64,000 nt of DNA from Spirosoma validum (GTDB lineage Bacteria; Bacteroidota; Bacteroidia; Cytophagales; Spirosomataceae), in contig NZ_JACXAA010000003.1 in NCBI RefSeq assembly GCF_014699035.1, positions 744,001-808,000 on the forward strand, given 5' to 3'. A program made the translations under genes and the position numbers. A model generated the notes under the pieces. That model made no database searches and was not told where the DNA came from. It saw nothing but the letters and a program-made list of their open reading frames with translations. Every line of letters starts with the position of its first letter. Positions within the stretch are counted from its first letter, which is position 1. Of the stretch, positions 1-8,229 are shown piece after piece.

Positions 1-5
1 TCGAA

Positions 6-725
6 TCAGATCAGAGCAAATAAATCCGTAACGCCCAGCATGCGTCTGCTGATGAATCCTTCGCCAAATTCCACGCCGATCATATGGCCATGCTCACGGG
101 TACGGGATTCCAGAAACTTCATGAAGGGTTCGCCTGAAATATAACTCTGGGGCTCGCTGCTTTCCGGATTGAAAAACTGGCTTTTGTAGGCTTTGATCGC
201 TTCGAGTTTCTGGTTCCAGTAAGGCGTTACGTCTACCACGAAATCGGGCTTCAGCGATCGGTCCTGAATGAAATGATAAACGTAAATTGGTCGGTGTGCT
301 TCCTGCGGTTGTCCATCTTTACCAACGGTTTTTATTTGCCGCAGTCCTGAATAAAAGCAGGCATCGATCACAAGCTGAGCCGCACGACCATGATCGGGAT
401 GGCGATCATCAGGGGTGTTTGTCAAGACTATCTGAGGCTTATACTGTCGAATAAGCGGAATAAGCGCCAACTGATGTTCTTCATCATTCCGGAAAAAACC
501 ATCACGAAACCCCATATTCTCACGGGCGATTAACTTCATGATCCGGGCGCCTTCAGCGGCTTCCTGTTCCCGAATTTCGGGCGTTCCACGGGTACCGAGT
601 TCGCCCCGGGTCAGGTCAACTCCGGCTACGGTTTTCCCCTGAGCGATCAGCGAGAGAACGGTACCGGCGCAAGTCATTTCAATGTCATCGGGGTGGGCCG
701 CAATGGCCAATACGTCAGCAGTCAT
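6..725 (-). CDS. bshB1: Bacillithiol biosynthesis deacetylase BshB1 (PIG-L family)
   Basis: Predicted zinc-dependent cytoplasmic deacetylase that removes acetate from GlcNAc-malate in bacillithiol synthesis. The PIG-L/LmbE zinc motif AHPDDIE lies about residue 9 and the later HPDHGRAA motif near residue 110. From ATG at 725 the protein is 239 aa, the usual family length. An in-frame extension to 788 adds 21 residues unlike the family, so it was not used. The stop codon lies at 6-8, so the gene is complete. No BshA or BshC is visible, so assignment to BshB1 rather than another PIG-L deacetylase rests on overall sequence resemblance. Confidence 0.88.
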   Translation of the reverse strand: MTADVLAIAAHPDDIEMTCAGTVLSLIAQGKTVAGVDLTRGELGTRGTPEIREQEAAEGARIMKLIARENMGFRDGFFRNDEEHQLALIPLIRQYKPQIVLTNTPDDRHPDHGRAAQLVIDACFYSGLRQIKTVGKDGQPQEAHRPIYVYHFIQDRSLKPDFVVDVTPYWNQKLEAIKAYKSQFFNPESSEPQSYISGEPFMKFLESRTREHGHMIGVEFGEGFISRRMLGVTDLFALI

Positions 726-1045
726 ATGTTTGTGGAGATGTAAGCTGAAGCTACTATAAATACCATCGCTCAGCACATAACTAATCAACGGTTGCCCCGA
801 TTTGTTCCGGGAAAGTATAGTTTCATTCGTGAACGATCCGCTGCTAATTCTTTTTTATAAATTAATCGACTCATTTTGAGTTAGTACAAAGCGAACCGCT
901 AGTTCAGCTTTCAGAATGCCCGCCTTAAACTCATACTCAACGGTACGTTCCTGACAAAAAGTTATCGTCAAACATAAAGGTCGATTTGTAGGTAAACACA
1001 GCAGATTTGTCGGTGAATAGCGAGTCGATTCTTCTGAGAACTTAT

Positions 1046-1064
1046 CGAAAGTGTTGAACTTTCG
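1046..1064. promoter_or_regulatory. Short dyad upstream of the LytS-type kinase
   Basis: CGAAAGT and ACTTTCG form a perfect 7-bp inverted repeat with a 5-nt spacer, 20 nt before the kinase ATG at 1085. It may be an operator or a leader hairpin; nothing more is visible. The rest of the 726-1084 divergent gap holds one minus-strand TAnnTTTG match (TATGTTTG on the complement of 969-976), far from bshB1. Confidence 0.3.
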
Positions 1065-1084
1065 GCACGATTAACGTAGCGTTT

Positions 1085-2272
1085 ATGCAGAGCCGATCAT
1101 TACGTATTCTCATTCATGTCGTGGGTGGGCTGGCCTTTCTGGCACTGCCTTATTTTTTCACGTCGGGTGGGTTTTCCAAACTGGCGGAGGTAAGCTACAA
1201 TCCGCATGAGCAGCGGAATCTACTATCGTATCTGCTAACAATCGGATTCTTTTACGCCAACTATTACGGACTGATTCCCAAACTGTTCTTTCCCAAAAAG
1301 TATGTACCTTATGCCTTTAGCGTAATCGGTTCATTTTTACTCATTCAATTTCTGTTAGTTGAAATCAATCAGCGGGGAGGGTCGCCAGGGGGCGTAAACA
1401 ATGATTCACCCGAAAATCGGCGATTTGATGCGTCTCCCCGACCAGATCCGGGTGAACCACCTCCTTCGTTCTTGCGGAGACCCGTGCCACCACCGGAGTC
1501 ACGAGATGGTAATTCTCTTCGGCCTGATGATCAGATGCCGTTAGATCGACCGCCTGGCCCACCCGGGGTGGGTCCTGAACAGATAGGTTTTCCGATTGAA
1601 TCAAGTCAGACGTTTTTTCTGTTTGCGCTCAGTTTCTTACTGTCGTTGATGCTACGTACCAACGACCGGCTGCGGGAAACCGAACGCGAAAAACTACAGA
1701 CGGAATTGTCGTACCTGAAAGCCCAGATTAATCCGCATTTTCTGTTCAATACGCTCAACAGCATTTACTCGCTGGCCATCGATCAATCGGCTCATACGGC
1801 CGACGCTATTATCGAACTCTCGTCATTTTTGCGGTATATCACCAAAGAAACCCAGGAAGAACGAGTTTCTTTGCTCAAAGAACTGGAATACATTGGCCAT
1901 TACATTGCTTTACAACAACTGCGTTTAGCTGATACGGTTCAGCTTTCGTTTACCACGGAGGGAAGCGCGCAGGGCAAGTCGATTGCTCCACTTATTCTTA
2001 TCTCGTTTATTGAAAATGCGTTTAAGTACGGCGTTAATCCGCAGGAAGATTCCGTCATTAGGATTGCGATTGCGATTCAGGAGGACGAATTGCATTGTCG
2101 GGTATTCAATCGAAAAGTGCACGTAACGCAAAGTCTGCAAACGGCGGGCAGCGGGATCGGTCTGAAGAATACCAAAGCCCGGTTACATTTGTTATATCCG
2201 AACCGACATCGGCTGGTTATTAACGACCGGTCCGACGATTTTACGGTTGACCTATTCCTGACTCTCTCATGA
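1085..2272 (+). CDS. LytS-type sensor histidine kinase (His_kinase family)
   Basis: Membrane sensor kinase of 395 aa. Hydrophobic segments lie at about residues 8-26, 46-66, 73-93 and 175-191. The phospho-acceptor motif QINPHFLFNTLNS has its His at about 218, followed by a HATPase N-box (FIENAFKYG, about 308-316) and a glycine-rich GSGIGL motif. This is the LytS/YehU layout, without a classical HisKA domain. The loop between the third and fourth membrane segments (about residues 96-172) is very rich in Pro, Arg and Asp and looks disordered. The stop overlaps the next gene start by 4 nt (ATGA), so the two are co-transcribed and translationally coupled. The stimulus is unknown. Confidence 0.93.
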   Translation: MQSRSLRILIHVVGGLAFLALPYFFTSGGFSKLAEVSYNPHEQRNLLSYLLTIGFFYANYYGLIPKLFFPKKYVPYAFSVIGSFLLIQFLLVEINQRGGSPGGVNNDSPENRRFDASPRPDPGEPPPSFLRRPVPPPESRDGNSLRPDDQMPLDRPPGPPGVGPEQIGFPIESSQTFFLFALSFLLSLMLRTNDRLRETEREKLQTELSYLKAQINPHFLFNTLNSIYSLAIDQSAHTADAIIELSSFLRYITKETQEERVSLLKELEYIGHYIALQQLRLADTVQLSFTTEGSAQGKSIAPLILISFIENAFKYGVNPQEDSVIRIAIAIQEDELHCRVFNRKVHVTQSLQTAGSGIGLKNTKARLHLLYPNRHRLVINDRSDDFTVDLFLTLS

Positions 2273-2991
2273 TCCGAGCCATTGCCTTAGACGACGAACC
2301 GCTTGCGTTACGTGTGATCACTCGCTTTTGTGAACAGATCGATTTTATTGATCTGCAAAAAACGTTTTTCAGAACGGATCAGGCCTTGACGTATCTGGAG
2401 CAATTTCCAGTCGATTTATTATTCCTGGATATTAACATGCCGTCGATGTCGGGGATTGATTTCTATAAAACAGTCGCGCAACAGGCCCTGACAGAGAATC
2501 AAATGGTTATTTTCACGACGGCCCATGCTGAACATGCTGTAGAAGGGTTCAATCTGAATGCGGTCGACTATCTGCTAAAGCCATTTACCTTCGAGCGCTT
2601 TTTGCAGGCTGCCAACCGGGCGGCCGATTATTACCGGTTTCTGCACACTCCTGCACAGACGAAGCCCACGTACATCTATATACGAGCCGATTACCGATTA
2701 TACAAGATTGATCTCGCCGATATTTTATACATTGAAGGGCTGGATGATTATTTGAAAATCCATATTCAGACCAACAAACCGATTGTGACACGGATGACTA
2801 TGAAAGCGATCCTGCAAAAATTAGCCGAGACCGATGATAAAGGCGAGGGCTTCATTCGCGTGCACCGATCCTTTATCGTTCCGGTCAGTCGTATTGACGC
2901 GATCAGGAATAAAAGTGTGCTGGTTGCCAGTCAGGAAATACCCATCGGCGCTAGTTACGAAGACGAGTTTTTCAAACGTTTTGCTACGTAG
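2269..2991 (+). CDS. LytTR-family response regulator
   Basis: 240-aa regulator paired with the upstream kinase. The receiver domain (about residues 1-120) has acidic residues D8/D9 and phospho-acceptor D54 in FLDINMPSMSG, with the conserved Lys in LLKPF. The C-terminal LytTR DNA-binding domain (about 138-238) shows the usual IEGLDDYLKIH and RVHRSFIVP motifs. Its ATG overlaps the kinase stop by 4 nt. LytTR proteins bind direct repeats in promoters; no target site was identified here. The gene is followed by a 13-bp hairpin and converges on the AI-2E-family permease gene. Confidence 0.95.
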   Translation: MIRAIALDDEPLALRVITRFCEQIDFIDLQKTFFRTDQALTYLEQFPVDLLFLDINMPSMSGIDFYKTVAQQALTENQMVIFTTAHAEHAVEGFNLNAVDYLLKPFTFERFLQAANRAADYYRFLHTPAQTKPTYIYIRADYRLYKIDLADILYIEGLDDYLKIHIQTNKPIVTRMTMKAILQKLAETDDKGEGFIRVHRSFIVPVSRIDAIRNKSVLVASQEIPIGASYEDEFFKRFAT

Positions 2992-3006
2992 CAGTTGTTT
3001 GAACAA

Positions 3007-3036
3007 GTGAGGTCGGATTCTTAAATCCGACCTCAC
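3007..3036. terminator. 13-bp perfect hairpin between convergent genes
   Basis: Arms 3007-3019 and 3024-3036 are perfectly complementary (GTGAGGTCGGATT) around a 4-nt CTTA loop. It sits 15 nt after the LytTR regulator stop, facing the convergent permease gene. It has no clear U-tract, so it is either a weak bidirectional terminator or a repeat element. Its GTGAGG start resembles hairpin arms at about 58070. Confidence 0.5.
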
Positions 3037-3099
3037 GGCAACCCATATACTTGCTAACTCAAACAGCTTCATAAGGTCTCTGAAACCATATAAGTTTGC

Positions 3100-4218
3100 C
3101 TACTTGACTTCCACAATCACGGCTTTTTTTCGGCGTTTAGGCAGGCGAAATAAATTGCTGCCCGCTTCTTCCGGGGTTTGATCACCCAGCAGAACGCCCC
3201 ACGGACGCAGGCTGTCGACGCGGTCGAAAATCACTTTCATAATGGCGATGGCCGGAATCGATAGGAACATTCCGGACACGCCCGCTAAAGCGCCACCGAT
3301 CAGGACGCCTACGATCGATACAAGGGCATTAACCTTAACCTTCGACGCCACAACGAGCGGCACCAGTACGTTGTTGTCGATGAATTGCACCAGCAGAAAG
3401 ATACCAACAACGCCCAGAATGACGGATAATTCCGGGTTATTGCTGAACGTAACCAGAACGGTCAGGGCGGTAGCGACCAGGCCCCCAATGTACGGAATCA
3501 GGTTAAGAATGGCGGCCATAACACCGAGTAGGATAGCGTATTGAACGTTGAGAATCAATAGTCCAATGGAGTTGAGAGCCGCTACGCAGGCCGTTTCAAT
3601 AAGTAATCCGACCATATAACTCTGAATAACCCCTTTCACTTCGCTCAGTACTTCGCGTACCCGGTCGGTGTGCTTTTCAGCAAACAGCACCACAACAAAA
3701 TGGAGCAGCATGGTGCGGTAGTAGAGCAACAAAAAAATATAGATCGGCACTAGAGTCAGCGTACCGAGCGGTCCCGTAATGAAGCCGAGTGTGCTAGGAC
3801 TTTGTAGCGTTTCCATGGTTTGCGCCCGCGCTTTCTCGATGTATTGTTCCTGCTGGCGATAGCTGACGTTGTACTCGCTTCGAATCCACCGCCGAACCTT
3901 CCCGAACGAATCGCTTATGTTCTGCCGGATTTTAGGCATATCGTCCGCAAAGTCAGATAGTTGCATCGACAACAGAACGGCCAGACCTGCTACAATAACA
4001 ATAGCTAGTAATAGCGCCAGGCTAATCGCAATCACCTTATGCATACCTAGTCGAATGAGCCGGTTTTCGATGGGACGTAATAAAACGGCAATCAGCCCCG
4101 ACATGGCCAGCGGTACCAGAATATCCTGACCTAAATAAATACCAGTGGCCAATAGCGCTAGAGCCAGTAGTGAATGCGAAAACTGATGATAATGAGGGCG
4201 TGTATAATCAGATGCCAT
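3100..4218 (-). CDS. AI-2E family transporter (UPF0118 permease)
   Basis: Polytopic inner-membrane protein of 372 aa from ATG at 4218; the alternative TTG at 4227 is less likely. It has two N-terminal hydrophobic segments, an amphipathic soluble stretch (about residues 75-140, coiled-coil-like), then five to six further helices, matching the TqsA/PerM/YdiK family. Members have been linked to autoinducer-2 export and Na+/H+ antiport, so the substrate is unsettled. The C terminus ends in a basic tail (RLPKRRKKAVIVEVK). It is transcribed divergently from the YrdC-domain gene. Confidence 0.9.
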   Translation of the reverse strand: MASDYTRPHYHQFSHSLLALALLATGIYLGQDILVPLAMSGLIAVLLRPIENRLIRLGMHKVIAISLALLLAIVIVAGLAVLLSMQLSDFADDMPKIRQNISDSFGKVRRWIRSEYNVSYRQQEQYIEKARAQTMETLQSPSTLGFITGPLGTLTLVPIYIFLLLYYRTMLLHFVVVLFAEKHTDRVREVLSEVKGVIQSYMVGLLIETACVAALNSIGLLILNVQYAILLGVMAAILNLIPYIGGLVATALTVLVTFSNNPELSVILGVVGIFLLVQFIDNNVLVPLVVASKVKVNALVSIVGVLIGGALAGVSGMFLSIPAIAIMKVIFDRVDSLRPWGVLLGDQTPEEAGSNLFRLPKRRKKAVIVEVK

Positions 4219-4341
4219 AGAAATCAACGGGATAAATTAGGGAGCTAATCGCGTACTCAACACGTTATGCCCATTTTTGTTTATCACGTTACTACGTCAA
4301 ACCATCTTCTGTGTGGATACTGGGTTTCGTCAAACTTGCCG

Positions 4342-4349
4342 TATTTTTG
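4342..4349 (+). promoter_or_regulatory. Bacteroidota -7 element (TATTTTTG)
   Basis: Exact match to TAnnTTTG, 7 nt before the chosen ATG at 4357. If used, the transcript would be nearly leaderless. No convincing TTTG -33 element lies 19-21 nt upstream. Confidence 0.4.
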
Positions 4350-4356
4350 TGGTTCG

Positions 4357-4932
4357 ATGAATATGACTTCAAGTATCCGTGATATTGCTTACCAGCTCCG
4401 GCAGGGCCAACTAATGGCTATCGCCGATGAAACAGGCTGGTCGGTAGCTGCCGATCCCGTTAACGATGCGACCGTTACTCAATTGCTTACGTTAGTATCG
4501 GTTATGCCCAATGGTTTGCAGCCCACCGTGCTCATTCAAAATCCCGATCAGTTAGCTTTATACGTAGCGAAAATGCCGGATATAGCCTACGATCTGGTTG
4601 AGTTTGCCGAAAATCCGCTAACGGTTATCTATGAACAGGGCAAAAACGTGTCGATGGTTTTGTGGCAGTCAGCCGCTACGTCGGAAGTGGATCGTAACGC
4701 AACACAAGCCGCTGGAGATTTGGCCATTCGACGTACATTAAATCCTGAAGTGCAACGACTGATCGGTAGTTTTGGGCGTGGTCTGTTGACCGTTCCGTTC
4801 GAGTCACTATCCTTGCCAACTGCGGCTGAAGCTATCATTACGAATCGATTTGGCGCGTTGCCGGGTATGCCCAAACGCCCCCGCATTATGCGGTTGGGAA
4901 CCAAGGGAGAGGTTAGTTTTATTAGAAAATAA
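4357..4932 (+). CDS. YrdC/Sua5-like domain protein, apparently degenerate
   Basis: 191-aa cytoplasmic protein resembling the YrdC fold of threonylcarbamoyl-AMP synthase, which makes the t6A tRNA modification. The N-terminal helix (AYQLRQGQLMAIADETGWSV) and the later PTVLIQNPDQL and NPLTVIYEQG stretches fit the family order. The catalytic KxR signature after the first strand and the STSAN-type motif near the C terminus are not recognisable; the latter reads VPFESLSLP. It may be a non-catalytic paralogue. The start is the ATG at 4357; an upstream in-frame extension to 4267 has no family-like sequence. It precedes cca by 76 nt in the same direction. Confidence 0.6.
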   Translation: MNMTSSIRDIAYQLRQGQLMAIADETGWSVAADPVNDATVTQLLTLVSVMPNGLQPTVLIQNPDQLALYVAKMPDIAYDLVEFAENPLTVIYEQGKNVSMVLWQSAATSEVDRNATQAAGDLAIRRTLNPEVQRLIGSFGRGLLTVPFESLSLPTAAEAIITNRFGALPGMPKRPRIMRLGTKGEVSFIRK

Positions 4933-5008
4933 GTCGGTGGTCGACAGTCGATGGTCTCCAGTAAAAACTACGTAGACCAACTAACGACTACTGCCCATCG
5001 CTTGCCCA

Positions 5009-6487
5009 ATGAATTTCAACGAGATATTACATAAAAACCCGATTTTCAGTACCATCGCCCGCCAGGCCGACGCGCTAGGTGTGCAATCCTACGTGATTGG
5101 CGGATTCGTACGTGATCTGGTGCTGGGTCGTCCGTCGAAGGATATTGATATTGTATGCATCGGAAGCGGTATTGCATTAGCCGAAGCGGTTGGCAAAACG
5201 TTGCAGACCAACGTAGCGATATTTCCGAATTTCGGTACAGCCATGCTGCGGACTACTCAGCCAGGTGCCGATCAGGAATGGGAAGTTGAATTTGTGGGAG
5301 CCCGCAAAGAATCGTACCGAAGCGAGTCACGGAAACCGATTGTAGAAGATGGTACGCTCGAAGACGATCAGAACCGCCGGGATTTTACGATTAATGCCAT
5401 GGGCATTAGTCTCAACGCTGCGGATTTTGGTGAACTGCTCGATCCGTTCGACGGATTGAAAGATATCAAACGTAGGATCATCCGTACACCACTTAATCAA
5501 ATTCAGGGCGGTCCCGACATTACGTTTTCCGATGATCCACTACGTATGATGCGGGCTATTCGGTTTGCCTCGCAGTTGGGTTTCGACATCGAGCCCGATA
5601 CGTTTGACGCTATTGTCAGGATGAATGAACGGATCACGATTGTTTCGCGCGAGCGTGTTACCGACGAGCTGAACAAAATTATCTTGTCGCCGACGCCTTC
5701 GTATGGGTTTAAGCTGCTGTACCATGCCGGTTTGCTGGAGCGAATTTTTCCTGAGCTTGTTGCGCTGAAAGGCGTCGAAACCATCGAAGGGAAAGGCCAC
5801 AAGGATAATTTTTATCATACCCTCCAGGTACTCGACAACATTGCCAATCGGGCGAAAAAAGATGATACCGATCCGGAAAACGAACTCTGGTTACGTTGGT
5901 CAGCTTTGCTGCACGACATTGCCAAACCCGCTACGAAACGTTTCGATCCGAAAGTTGGCTGGACGTTTCACGGACACGAAGATTTAGGCGCCCGCTGGGT
6001 GCCGGGTATTTTCCGTACCATGAAACTGCCGCTCAATGAACACATGCGATTCGTTCAGAAACTCGTTCGGCTTCATCTGCGACCTATTGCGCTCACCAAA
6101 GAACAAATCACGGATTCTGCGCTGCGACGTCTGTTGTTTGACGCTGGAGATGACCTGGAAGGCTTAATGGCGCTTTGCCGTGCCGACATTACGTCGAAAA
6201 ATTACGAGCGGGTGCAGAAACACCTTCGTAACTTCGACAAGGTCGAGCGTAAATTACACGATCTGGAAGAACGGGATAAACTCCGTAATTTTCAGCCGGT
6301 TATCACAGGTGAGTTAATTATGGAGACCTTTGGTTTGCCGCCTTCGAAAGAAGTGGGTGAGCTGAAAACTGTTTTGCGGGAAGCTATTCTGGATGGGATT
6401 GTCCCAAATTCATTTGATAAAGCTTACCCATTTTTACTGGAAGAAGGCCGCAAACGCGGTTTGAAAACAGTGAAGAATGTAGAATGA
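5009..6487 (+). CDS. cca: CCA tRNA nucleotidyltransferase / poly(A) polymerase family with HD domain
   Basis: 492-aa enzyme predicted to add or repair the 3' CCA end of tRNAs. The class II nucleotidyltransferase motif GGFVRDLVLGRPSKDIDIV lies near residue 31, the RRDFTINAMG motif near 127, and the RNA-binding head domain spans about 175-260. A C-terminal HD domain (GHKDNFYHTLQV and LLHDIAKP motifs, about 262-360) is typical of the bacterial Cca-HD type and may give phosphatase or phosphodiesterase activity. The tRNA-Ala in this window lacks an encoded CCA, so this activity is needed. The last codons and the stop lie in the left arm of a 33-bp hairpin. Confidence 0.93.
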   Translation: MNFNEILHKNPIFSTIARQADALGVQSYVIGGFVRDLVLGRPSKDIDIVCIGSGIALAEAVGKTLQTNVAIFPNFGTAMLRTTQPGADQEWEVEFVGARKESYRSESRKPIVEDGTLEDDQNRRDFTINAMGISLNAADFGELLDPFDGLKDIKRRIIRTPLNQIQGGPDITFSDDPLRMMRAIRFASQLGFDIEPDTFDAIVRMNERITIVSRERVTDELNKIILSPTPSYGFKLLYHAGLLERIFPELVALKGVETIEGKGHKDNFYHTLQVLDNIANRAKKDDTDPENELWLRWSALLHDIAKPATKRFDPKVGWTFHGHEDLGARWVPGIFRTMKLPLNEHMRFVQKLVRLHLRPIALTKEQITDSALRRLLFDAGDDLEGLMALCRADITSKNYERVQKHLRNFDKVERKLHDLEERDKLRNFQPVITGELIMETFGLPPSKEVGELKTVLREAILDGIVPNSFDKAYPFLLEEGRKRGLKTVKNVE

Positions 6488-6544
6488 TGAGTGAAGAATA
6501 AACAAAGCCTATTTATTCTTCACTCATCATTCTACATTCTTCAC
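6470..6544. repeat. 33-bp perfect inverted repeat at the 3' end of cca
   Basis: Arms 6470-6502 and 6512-6544 are exact reverse complements with a 9-nt loop (CAAAGCCTA). The left arm contains the last codons and stop codon of cca; the right arm ends 12 nt before the next gene. The arms carry internal near-repeats (GAAGAAT, GATGAGT). In RNA this would be a very stable hairpin that could end or protect the cca transcript. Confidence 0.85.
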
Positions 6545-6556
6545 TAACTTAATCGT

Positions 6557-6766
6557 ATGGATAATAACAGTACCAATTTTCGGCGCTTTTTCGGCGCATC
6601 TCTCACCATTATCGGTGTAGTTGTTGTATTATTTGCTCTGGTTGCTTTTCTATCGGATGGAAAAACCGTTTTAGGTATGAGCATATCGAAGGCTGAATCG
6701 GCTGCTCCTTTTATTGTCGGTATGATTTTCCTCGTTACGGGCGTCAATCTGGTAAGAGAATCGTAA
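6557..6766 (+). CDS. Small two-helix membrane protein, unknown function
   Basis: 69-aa protein with a hydrophilic N terminus and two hydrophobic segments at about residues 14-31 and 48-66, so likely an inner-membrane protein. No catalytic motif is visible. Coding is supported by the clean hydrophobic pattern and by the ATG starting just after the cca hairpin. It lies between two long hairpins (6470-6544 and 6775-6868), so it is probably transcribed as a single gene or as read-through from cca. Confidence 0.6.
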   Translation: MDNNSTNFRRFFGASLTIIGVVVVLFALVAFLSDGKTVLGMSISKAESAAPFIVGMIFLVTGVNLVRES

Positions 6767-6774
6767 GTGACGTG

Positions 6775-6868
6775 TAGCCTGGCCGGGCTGGCGTACCAGC
6801 GGCCACGTCCAGGTAAAAATTTTTCTACACCCGGACGTAGCCGCTGGTACGCCAGCCCGGCCAGGCTA
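6775..6868. repeat. 36-bp GC-rich inverted repeat between convergent genes
   Basis: Arms 6775-6810 and 6833-6868 match in 35 of 36 positions around a 22-nt loop. The single mismatch is C-A on the plus strand, hence a G-U wobble in a minus-strand transcript. It fills nearly the whole gap between the small membrane gene and the M23 peptidase gene, ending 3 nt from the latter's stop. It probably acts as a bidirectional terminator or mRNA 3'-end stabiliser. Confidence 0.8.
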
Positions 6869-6871
6869 TAG

Positions 6872-7663
6872 TTATTTAGATAGCTTGGCCTTCAGCAACC
6901 AGGTGTAGGTATTGAGGGGTAGGGGAAGACCATCTGGTTGGATTTGCAGGTACATCAGATGCAAATGGGTTGGTGAACGCGCTTTGTAGGCGTTAAAACC
7001 ACTACGTCCCATTTCAGCGATCTTCTGACCCGTCTGAACCCATTGTCCCGGCGTTACGTCGACCTGACTATTGTGAGCGTAGTAAAATAAACCGTTCATA
7101 ATCGGGTCGTAGACCCATATCCAGTTGCCTCCCCGGTATTCAGAACCAGGCTTCCAGGCTGTTTCGATCGCCAGTACCAATCCCGAACTCATAGCCAGTA
7201 TATCGACGGGTTTGCCGGTGAGGTCATCAACATTGTCCTGGTTACGGTCGCGGATGAAAATGTCCTGTGCGGGATGACTGCCCCGTACGTTATAATCGAA
7301 CAGATCAAATCCAGTGCCCCGATAGCCTTCACCGTGTGTACCGCCAATGGCACTGGTTGTGTAGCCCCGTATTGGAAAGGTGAAATAATGTCCCGTTCGT
7401 TGGAGACTGTCGCGCTGGAGTGAATCCTGATGATACGTTTCGCTACTTCGGAATCGCGTCTGTAGTTCGTTCATGATTCGGCTAAACTCCTTTCGGGCCG
7501 AGTCGGGCGTTACGCTCTGAACGCGAATCTGGGTATACAGCGTTTGAAATCGCTGGCAGTAGCTGTACAAAGAAGGTTCGTCAGCGTTACTGATGTTTAC
7601 CTGCGACGATGCCACATTTAGCCCTCCAATTAGTAATGCCCCCACAATTCCCGCTACGCGCAT
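6872..7663 (-). CDS. Secreted M23-family (LytM-type) peptidase-like protein
   Basis: 263 aa from ATG at 7663, which starts directly in a signal peptide (MRVAGIVGALLIGGLNVASS). A GTG at 7687 would add 8 charged residues before it. The C-terminal half fits the LytM/M23 lysostaphin fold: a GSHPAQD stretch matches the HxxxD zinc motif, and THLHL near residue 245 matches the HxH motif. Such enzymes cut peptidoglycan cross-bridges, or act as scaffolds when metal ligands are lost. The central YYAHNSQVDVTPGQWVQTGQ region is the usual M23 beta-hairpin. It acts in the periplasm or outside the cell. Confidence 0.82.
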   Translation of the reverse strand: MRVAGIVGALLIGGLNVASSQVNISNADEPSLYSYCQRFQTLYTQIRVQSVTPDSARKEFSRIMNELQTRFRSSETYHQDSLQRDSLQRTGHYFTFPIRGYTTSAIGGTHGEGYRGTGFDLFDYNVRGSHPAQDIFIRDRNQDNVDDLTGKPVDILAMSSGLVLAIETAWKPGSEYRGGNWIWVYDPIMNGLFYYAHNSQVDVTPGQWVQTGQKIAEMGRSGFNAYKARSPTHLHLMYLQIQPDGLPLPLNTYTWLLKAKLSK

Positions 7664-7711
7664 GAACGAAGTTATATCAATCTTCACTACTCGTCAATTC
7701 AGTTAAGTGCC

Positions 7712-7719
7712 CAAAAATA
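7712..7719 (-). promoter_or_regulatory. Bacteroidota -7 element for the M23 gene
   Basis: The complement reads TATTTTTG, an exact TAnnTTTG match, 48 nt upstream of the chosen ATG at 7663. Confidence 0.45.
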
Positions 7720-7916
7720 CGGAAAGTAGGGAGATGCTTGTCCGCATCTACAAATTCATAGGCGTAATTGATACTAATAGCCTCACTGACCGGCGGTGAT
7801 AAAACAGGTCGATCCTGTCTACTTTTTTCGGATAAAAAAGGCGTTGCAAGCATGTATTTACGCTTTTTAGCAAATTTTGCTCGCGAAAACGCCAATTAAT
7901 GGGTAAAAATTGTCAA

Positions 7917-7924
7917 TACATTTG
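7917..7924 (+). promoter_or_regulatory. Bacteroidota -7 element (TACATTTG) for the cold-shock gene
   Basis: Exact TAnnTTTG match giving a leader of about 40 nt before the ATG at 7972. No clear -33 TTTG is visible. The rest of the 7664-7971 gap shows only this and the divergent M23 promoter element. Confidence 0.45.
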
Positions 7925-7971
7925 GAAATGAATTTTATTGTGTCGTTCTTCGCCCAAATTTAAACCAAGCA

Positions 7972-8163
7972 ATGCAAACAGGAACTGTAAAATTCTTTAA
8001 TGAAACCAAAGGGTTTGGCTTCATTAAACCAGATGAAGGTGGCGAAGACATTTTTGTACACGCTTCCGGTCTCATCGACCAAATCCGTGAAAACGACAAA
8101 GTGAAGTTTAATGTCGAACGCGGTAAAAAAGGCTTAAATGCCGTGAACGTCGAAATAGCTTAA
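7972..8163 (+). CDS. Cold-shock domain protein (CspA family)
   Basis: 63-aa single-domain OB-fold protein that binds single-stranded RNA and DNA. Both RNP motifs are intact: KGFGFIKP (RNP1) and DIFVHAS (RNP2). Length and motif spacing are those of bacterial CspA-like RNA chaperones. It is monocistronic, with its own promoter element and a strong terminator at 8190-8217. Expression may respond to cold or growth phase, which cannot be judged from sequence. Confidence 0.96.
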   Translation: MQTGTVKFFNETKGFGFIKPDEGGEDIFVHASGLIDQIRENDKVKFNVERGKKGLNAVNVEIA

Positions 8164-8189
8164 TTGTAAGATATAAAGACACCCGTTGT

Positions 8190-8217
8190 AAAAAACATGC
8201 CAGCTGGCATGTTTTTT
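8190..8217 (+). terminator. Rho-independent terminator of the cold-shock gene
   Basis: Palindrome AAAAAACATGCCAG / CTGGCATGTTTTTT followed by more T residues to 8220; a classic hairpin plus U-tract 27 nt after the stop. Confidence 0.85.
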
Positions 8218-8229
8218 TTTGCCCTATCC

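Noticed and set aside
7677-7895. 72-codon minus-strand frame upstream of the M23 gene
   Set aside because: No family likeness, and it covers the M23 and cold-shock promoter elements.
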